DNA from: an uncultured Bacilli bacterium
Lineage (GTDB): Bacteria; Bacillota_I; Bacilli_A; RF39; UBA660
Length of the DNA stretch: 8,395 nucleotides
NCBI GenBank assembly: GCA_944371545.1
Contig: CALVXT010000052.1
Coordinates: forward strand, 1 to 8,395
Direction of reading: 5' to 3'
Translations under genes and position numbers: made by a program
In this document: positions 5,940 through 8,395 of the stretch, piece by piece
How positions within the stretch are numbered: position 1 is the first letter of the stretch
How the letters are laid out: each line of letters starts with the position of its first letter
The notes under the pieces: generated by a model
What the model was told of the DNA's origin: nothing
Databases searched by the model: none
Seen by the model: only the letters and a program-made list of their open reading frames with translations

Positions 5940-7214
5940 TTATTCTTTCCATTCAAAAATGTAGTCTAGAATTTGAACTTCATCGCCGGGCTTCGCGCCT
6001 AATCTTTCTAATTCATCGTCAATTCCCATTCCTTTTAATTTACGAGCAAATCGTGTGACAGCTTCATCTTCAGTAAAACGAGTCATTTTAAATAATTTTT
6101 CTATTTCTTCACCTTTTAAAACCCAAATTCCATCTTCTTTAGTGATTGTATAAGGTTTTTCGTTTTGAAATTTGTAAACAATCGTACTTTCATATTCTTC
6201 ATCTTGATAGAGTTTTTCTTCACCAATTTCATCTAAAACATCACGCAAATGAGTGAGTAGTGGTTCTAATCCCTCATGATTCATCGCACTTATAGAAAAA
6301 ATTTCTTTATCTGGATATCTTTCTTTAAATTTCTTTAAATTTTCTTCAAATTCAGGCATATCCATCTTATTCGCAACAACAATTTCTTTTTTCTTAGCTA
6401 AAGCATCACTGTAACTTACAATTTCTTTACGAATAATTTCATAATCTTTAATTGGATCTCTGCCTTCTGTACCAGCCATATCGATTACATGCGCTAATAT
6501 TCTAGTTCTTGAAGCATGTTTTAAAAACTTTGTACCAAGTCCAACTCCCTCACTTGCTCCTTCAATCATTCCAGGTAAATCAGCAAGAATAAATGTACGA
6601 CGATCTTTTAAAGTAACCACTCCAAGATTTGGACTTAATGTAGTAAAATGATAAGCTGCGATTTTAGGATTGGCAGACGAAACAGAAGCAAGAAGTGTAC
6701 TTTTTCCAACACTAGGCATTCCAACTAATCCAACATCTGCAATAACTTTTAATTCACATTTAATATAACGAATTTCACCAGGTTCCCCAAGTTCAGAAAA
6801 TGATGGTGCTGGTTTTTCATGTGTTGCAAAAGCAGTATTACCACGTCCTCCACGTCCACCGTGAGCAACGACAACGCTTTCCCCATTCTTCGTTAAATCA
6901 GCAAGAACAAGGCCTGTGTCCTCATCATAAATAGTTGTTCCGGCTGGCACTTTAATTATCACATCGGGAGCATTTTTTCCCCGCATATTCTTTCCCTTAC
7001 CGTTCTCACCTTTTTCTGCTTTCATAATTTTATGAAATTTTAAATCAATAAGTGTGGTGAGACTGTCATCAACTAAAAAGACAATGTCGCCACCTTTCCC
7101 GCCACTTCCGCCATCAGGTCCACCCATAGGTACATATTTTTCTCTTCGAAAAGAAGTACAACCATCTCCGCCTTTACCGGCTACAAGTTTCATTTTCACT
7201 TCATCTATAAACAT
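5940..7214 (-). CDS. obgE: Obg-family GTPase (ribosome assembly, stress control)
   Basis: An essential, slow GTPase that binds the 50S subunit and links ribosome assembly to stress and growth signals. All three domains of the 424-residue form are present. They are the glycine-rich Obg fold (1-158, with GKGGDGCTSFRREKYVPMGGP), the G domain, and a C-terminal OCT domain (about 340-424) as in Bacillus-type Obg. G-domain motifs are intact: GMPSVGKST (165-173), the switch I TTLSPNLG (191-198), DLPGMIEGA (212-220), NKMD (282-285) and SA (309-310). The Shine-Dalgarno AAGGGAGGAA lies inside the end of the upstream GNAT gene, two bases separate that stop from this ATG, and the small split gene starts directly after this stop. 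These three genes form an operon. Confidence 0.97.
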   Translation of the reverse strand: MFIDEVKMKLVAGKGGDGCTSFRREKYVPMGGPDGGSGGKGGDIVFLVDDSLTTLIDLKFHKIMKAEKGENGKGKNMRGKNAPDVIIKVPAGTTIYDEDTGLVLADLTKNGESVVVAHGGRGGRGNTAFATHEKPAPSFSELGEPGEIRYIKCELKVIADVGLVGMPSVGKSTLLASVSSANPKIAAYHFTTLSPNLGVVTLKDRRTFILADLPGMIEGASEGVGLGTKFLKHASRTRILAHVIDMAGTEGRDPIKDYEIIRKEIVSYSDALAKKKEIVVANKMDMPEFEENLKKFKERYPDKEIFSISAMNHEGLEPLLTHLRDVLDEIGEEKLYQDEEYESTIVYKFQNEKPYTITKEDGIWVLKGEEIEKLFKMTRFTEDEAVTRFARKLKGMGIDDELERLGAKPGDEVQILDYIFEWKE

Positions 7215-7216
7215 TT

Positions 7217-7669
7217 TTATTCCTCCCTTTTTAACACTTTAGTTAAAAGCCAATTACTATCTAAATACTCATATCCGACACTTTCATAAATTTGTCTAGC
7301 TTTTTGATTTATTGGAAATATTTTTGAAACCGCAAAAATTTCGTTAAAATAGTTTTCTATTTCTTTTTTTCTTTGTAAAGTTTCAAGTAAAAGTTTTTTT
7401 CCAAAATAATATCCTTTTTCCTGAAATTCATATTTCACAAAGAGTTGATCAATATATAAAGATCCAAAGCGATTTGATACATAAATACCTGCAACAGGTT
7501 CTTTATTGTATGATGCTTTATAAGCTAAAATTTTGCCACTTAATATTCTTTCTGTATAATATTTTTCCTCTTCTACAAGACTTGCTTGCTGATAAGCATT
7601 CTCTCGTAAGCATTCAAGTGTTTTTACGTTTTCTCTAGTTGGAATGAGTAAATTATATGAAATATTCAT
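7217..7669 (-). CDS. GNAT-family N-acetyltransferase
   Basis: A 150-residue cytoplasmic protein of the GNAT superfamily, which transfers acetyl groups from acetyl-CoA to amines. The core is visible: the beta4 strand LYIDQLFVKYEF (71-82), the acetyl-CoA pyrophosphate loop QEKGYYFGKKLL (83-94), and the C-terminal NQKARQIYESVGYEY (121-135), typical of the N-x-x-A-x-x-x-Y-x-x-x-G-[FY] motif. The loop is unusual: the second glycine of Q-x-x-G-x-[GA] is replaced by Tyr, or two residues are inserted before it. ATG 7669 has a GGAG Shine-Dalgarno seven bases upstream. It is the first gene of the operon with obgE. The acetyl acceptor cannot be told from the sequence; nothing specifically points to RimI or an antibiotic-modifying enzyme. 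Confidence 0.85.
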   Translation of the reverse strand: MNISYNLLIPTRENVKTLECLRENAYQQASLVEEEKYYTERILSGKILAYKASYNKEPVAGIYVSNRFGSLYIDQLFVKYEFQEKGYYFGKKLLLETLQRKKEIENYFNEIFAVSKIFPINQKARQIYESVGYEYLDSNWLLTKVLKREE

Positions 7670-7727
7670 ATTTAATCTCCATTTATCTTAAAAATTTAGC
7701 GTACAATACATATGTAAACTACATATA

Positions 7728-7756
7728 CTTATACCATATTTATTTCTTTAAAGCAA
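7728..7756 (-). promoter_or_regulatory. Promoter of the GNAT-obgE operon
   Basis: TTGCTT (7751-7756) and TATAAG (7728-7733) are spaced by 17 bases, and a TG one base before the -10 makes an extended -10 element that can offset the weak -35. Transcription would start near 7721, about 50 bases before the GNAT start codon. Confidence 0.6.
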
Positions 7757-7761
7757 TTAAA

Positions 7762-7823
7762 TTGATAAAAAAAAGGATAATTTTTTAATAAAAAAAAGGA
7801 CTGAAAATTAATAAAAAAAAGGA
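7762..7823. repeat. Three direct copies of a 16-bp A8 repeat at 23-bp period
   Basis: On the plus strand the unit is TT(G/A)ATAAAAAAAAGGA, at 7762-7777, 7785-7800 and 7808-7823. Starts are exactly 23 bases apart and each copy has a run of exactly eight A. The second and third copies are identical and the first differs at one base; the seven-base spacers differ from each other. On the minus strand the T8 of the third copy is the tail of the pflA terminator. Confidence 0.85.
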
Positions 7824-7838
7824 CATATAAATTATGTC
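7813..7838 (-). terminator. Intrinsic terminator of pflA
   Basis: GACATA (7833-7838) pairs with TATGTC (7822-7827) around a five-base ATTTA loop, followed by C and eight T. The stem begins inside the last codons of pflA and includes part of its stop codon. The stem is short, but its position and T-tract are right. Confidence 0.65.
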
Positions 7839-8395
7839 AACTTTTCTAAAAACTTCTTATATAAATCATCACAAAGGTTTTTATCCATTTCTGGTGTATC
7901 TTTTAAAGGATTTTTCAAATCTAATTTTTCATACTTTTCAAAGCCTAAATGATGAAAAGGCAAAAATTCAATTCTTTTTACATTCTTAATTTTTTTTACA
8001 TATGAAACTAAAGAATCTAAATAATCTTCTTGATCCGTTATACCAGGTACAACAACTTGTCTTAGCCAAACATCCTTGCCGCTTTTATTTAAATGTTCAA
8101 TAAATTTTTTCACCTCATCCATTTTTTTACCAGTCATTTTTTCATATCCTAAAGGATTTGTATGTTTAATATCTAAAATAACTAAATCAACTAAGGATAA
8201 AATTTCATCGTACTTGCCTATTCCCACACCAGCTGTATCTAAAGCGATATGAATATTTTCAGCTTTTAATTTTTTACAAACTTCAAGCAAAAAATCTACT
8301 TGTAATAAAGGCTCCCCGCCAGAGAATGTAACTCCACCATGATTTCTTTTAAAATATGGTTTACTGCGTAAAATCTTTTTAACAAGAGTATCCAC
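7832..8395 (-). CDS. pflA: Pyruvate formate-lyase activating enzyme, C-terminal part (5' end cut by window edge)
   Basis: A radical SAM enzyme that installs the glycyl radical on pyruvate formate-lyase, needed for anaerobic conversion of pyruvate to acetyl-CoA and formate. The 187 residues present (family about 250) hold GGVTFSGGEPLLQ (20-32, the SAM-binding GGE motif), ALDTAG (51-56), DIKH (75-78), LRQVVVPGITD (111-121) and the characteristic end RIEFLPFHHLGFEKYE (141-156). The N-terminal C-x3-C-x2-C cluster motif should lie beyond 8395, so the GTG at the edge is an internal Val codon and not a start. It indicates a fermentative anaerobic or facultative lifestyle. It is separated from the GNAT operon by its own terminator. 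Another glycyl-radical activase is possible, but the C-terminal signature favours PflA. Confidence 0.9.
   Translation of the reverse strand: MDTLVKKILRSKPYFKRNHGGVTFSGGEPLLQVDFLLEVCKKLKAENIHIALDTAGVGIGKYDEILSLVDLVILDIKHTNPLGYEKMTGKKMDEVKKFIEHLNKSGKDVWLRQVVVPGITDQEDYLDSLVSYVKKIKNVKRIEFLPFHHLGFEKYEKLDLKNPLKDTPEMDKNLCDDLYKKFLEKLT

Noticed and set aside
7054..7242. Plus-strand 62-codon proline-rich open frame
   Set aside because: It is antisense to the glycine-rich N terminus of obgE; the prolines are the reverse complement of glycine codons.
7762..7823. CRISPR-like array
   Set aside because: The units are 16 bp, low complexity and A-rich, with seven-base spacers and no cas genes, which does not fit any CRISPR array.

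Overview
The window is AT-rich DNA (roughly 30% GC by eye) from a low-GC Gram-positive bacterium. The evidence is Shine-Dalgarno sites before nearly every gene, sigma-A-type promoters, a T-box leader, and firmicute-style Obg, valyl-tRNA synthetase and pyruvate formate-lyase activase. Every stop codon visible is TAA. Tryptophan is encoded by TGG with no internal TGA, so there is no sign of the Mycoplasma code. An uncultured, fermentative, gut-type member of the Bacilli is my best guess; this is inference. Both ends cut through a gene, so the window may be a whole contig.

Layout. (1) 1-1516, minus strand: a promoter, a valine-type T-box riboswitch with a clear terminator/antiterminator switch, an unrecognised 106-residue gene, then the 5' part of valS. 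The last ~65 bases of the window do not fit ValRS. (2) 1523-5284, minus strand: a three-gene operon from a near-consensus promoter. Two genes encode membrane-anchored proteins whose extracytoplasmic parts are WG-repeat-like modules (two in the 753-residue protein, one in the 321-residue protein). The third encodes a 161-residue protein of unknown function. (3) 5315-5719, plus strand: a divergently transcribed DUF192 gene with its own promoter and an AT-rich terminator hairpin. (4) 5695-7756, minus strand: promoter, GNAT acetyltransferase, obgE, and a small gene starting right after the obgE stop. That small gene is split by a frame change at a run of eight A residues. (5) 7762-8395, minus strand: three copies of an A8-containing repeat at a 23-bp period, the pflA terminator, and the 3' three quarters of pflA.

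How the genes work together. The T-box should let valS and the small gene before it be expressed when tRNA-Val is uncharged. The WG operon looks like a cell-surface system: two single-pass proteins displaying the same fold, each module with its own cysteine pair, plus one soluble partner. Its function is not evident. GNAT-obgE-small gene is a housekeeping operon. The most interesting points are the triplicated WG module, the uncharacterised gene under T-box control, and the frame change at the A8 run.
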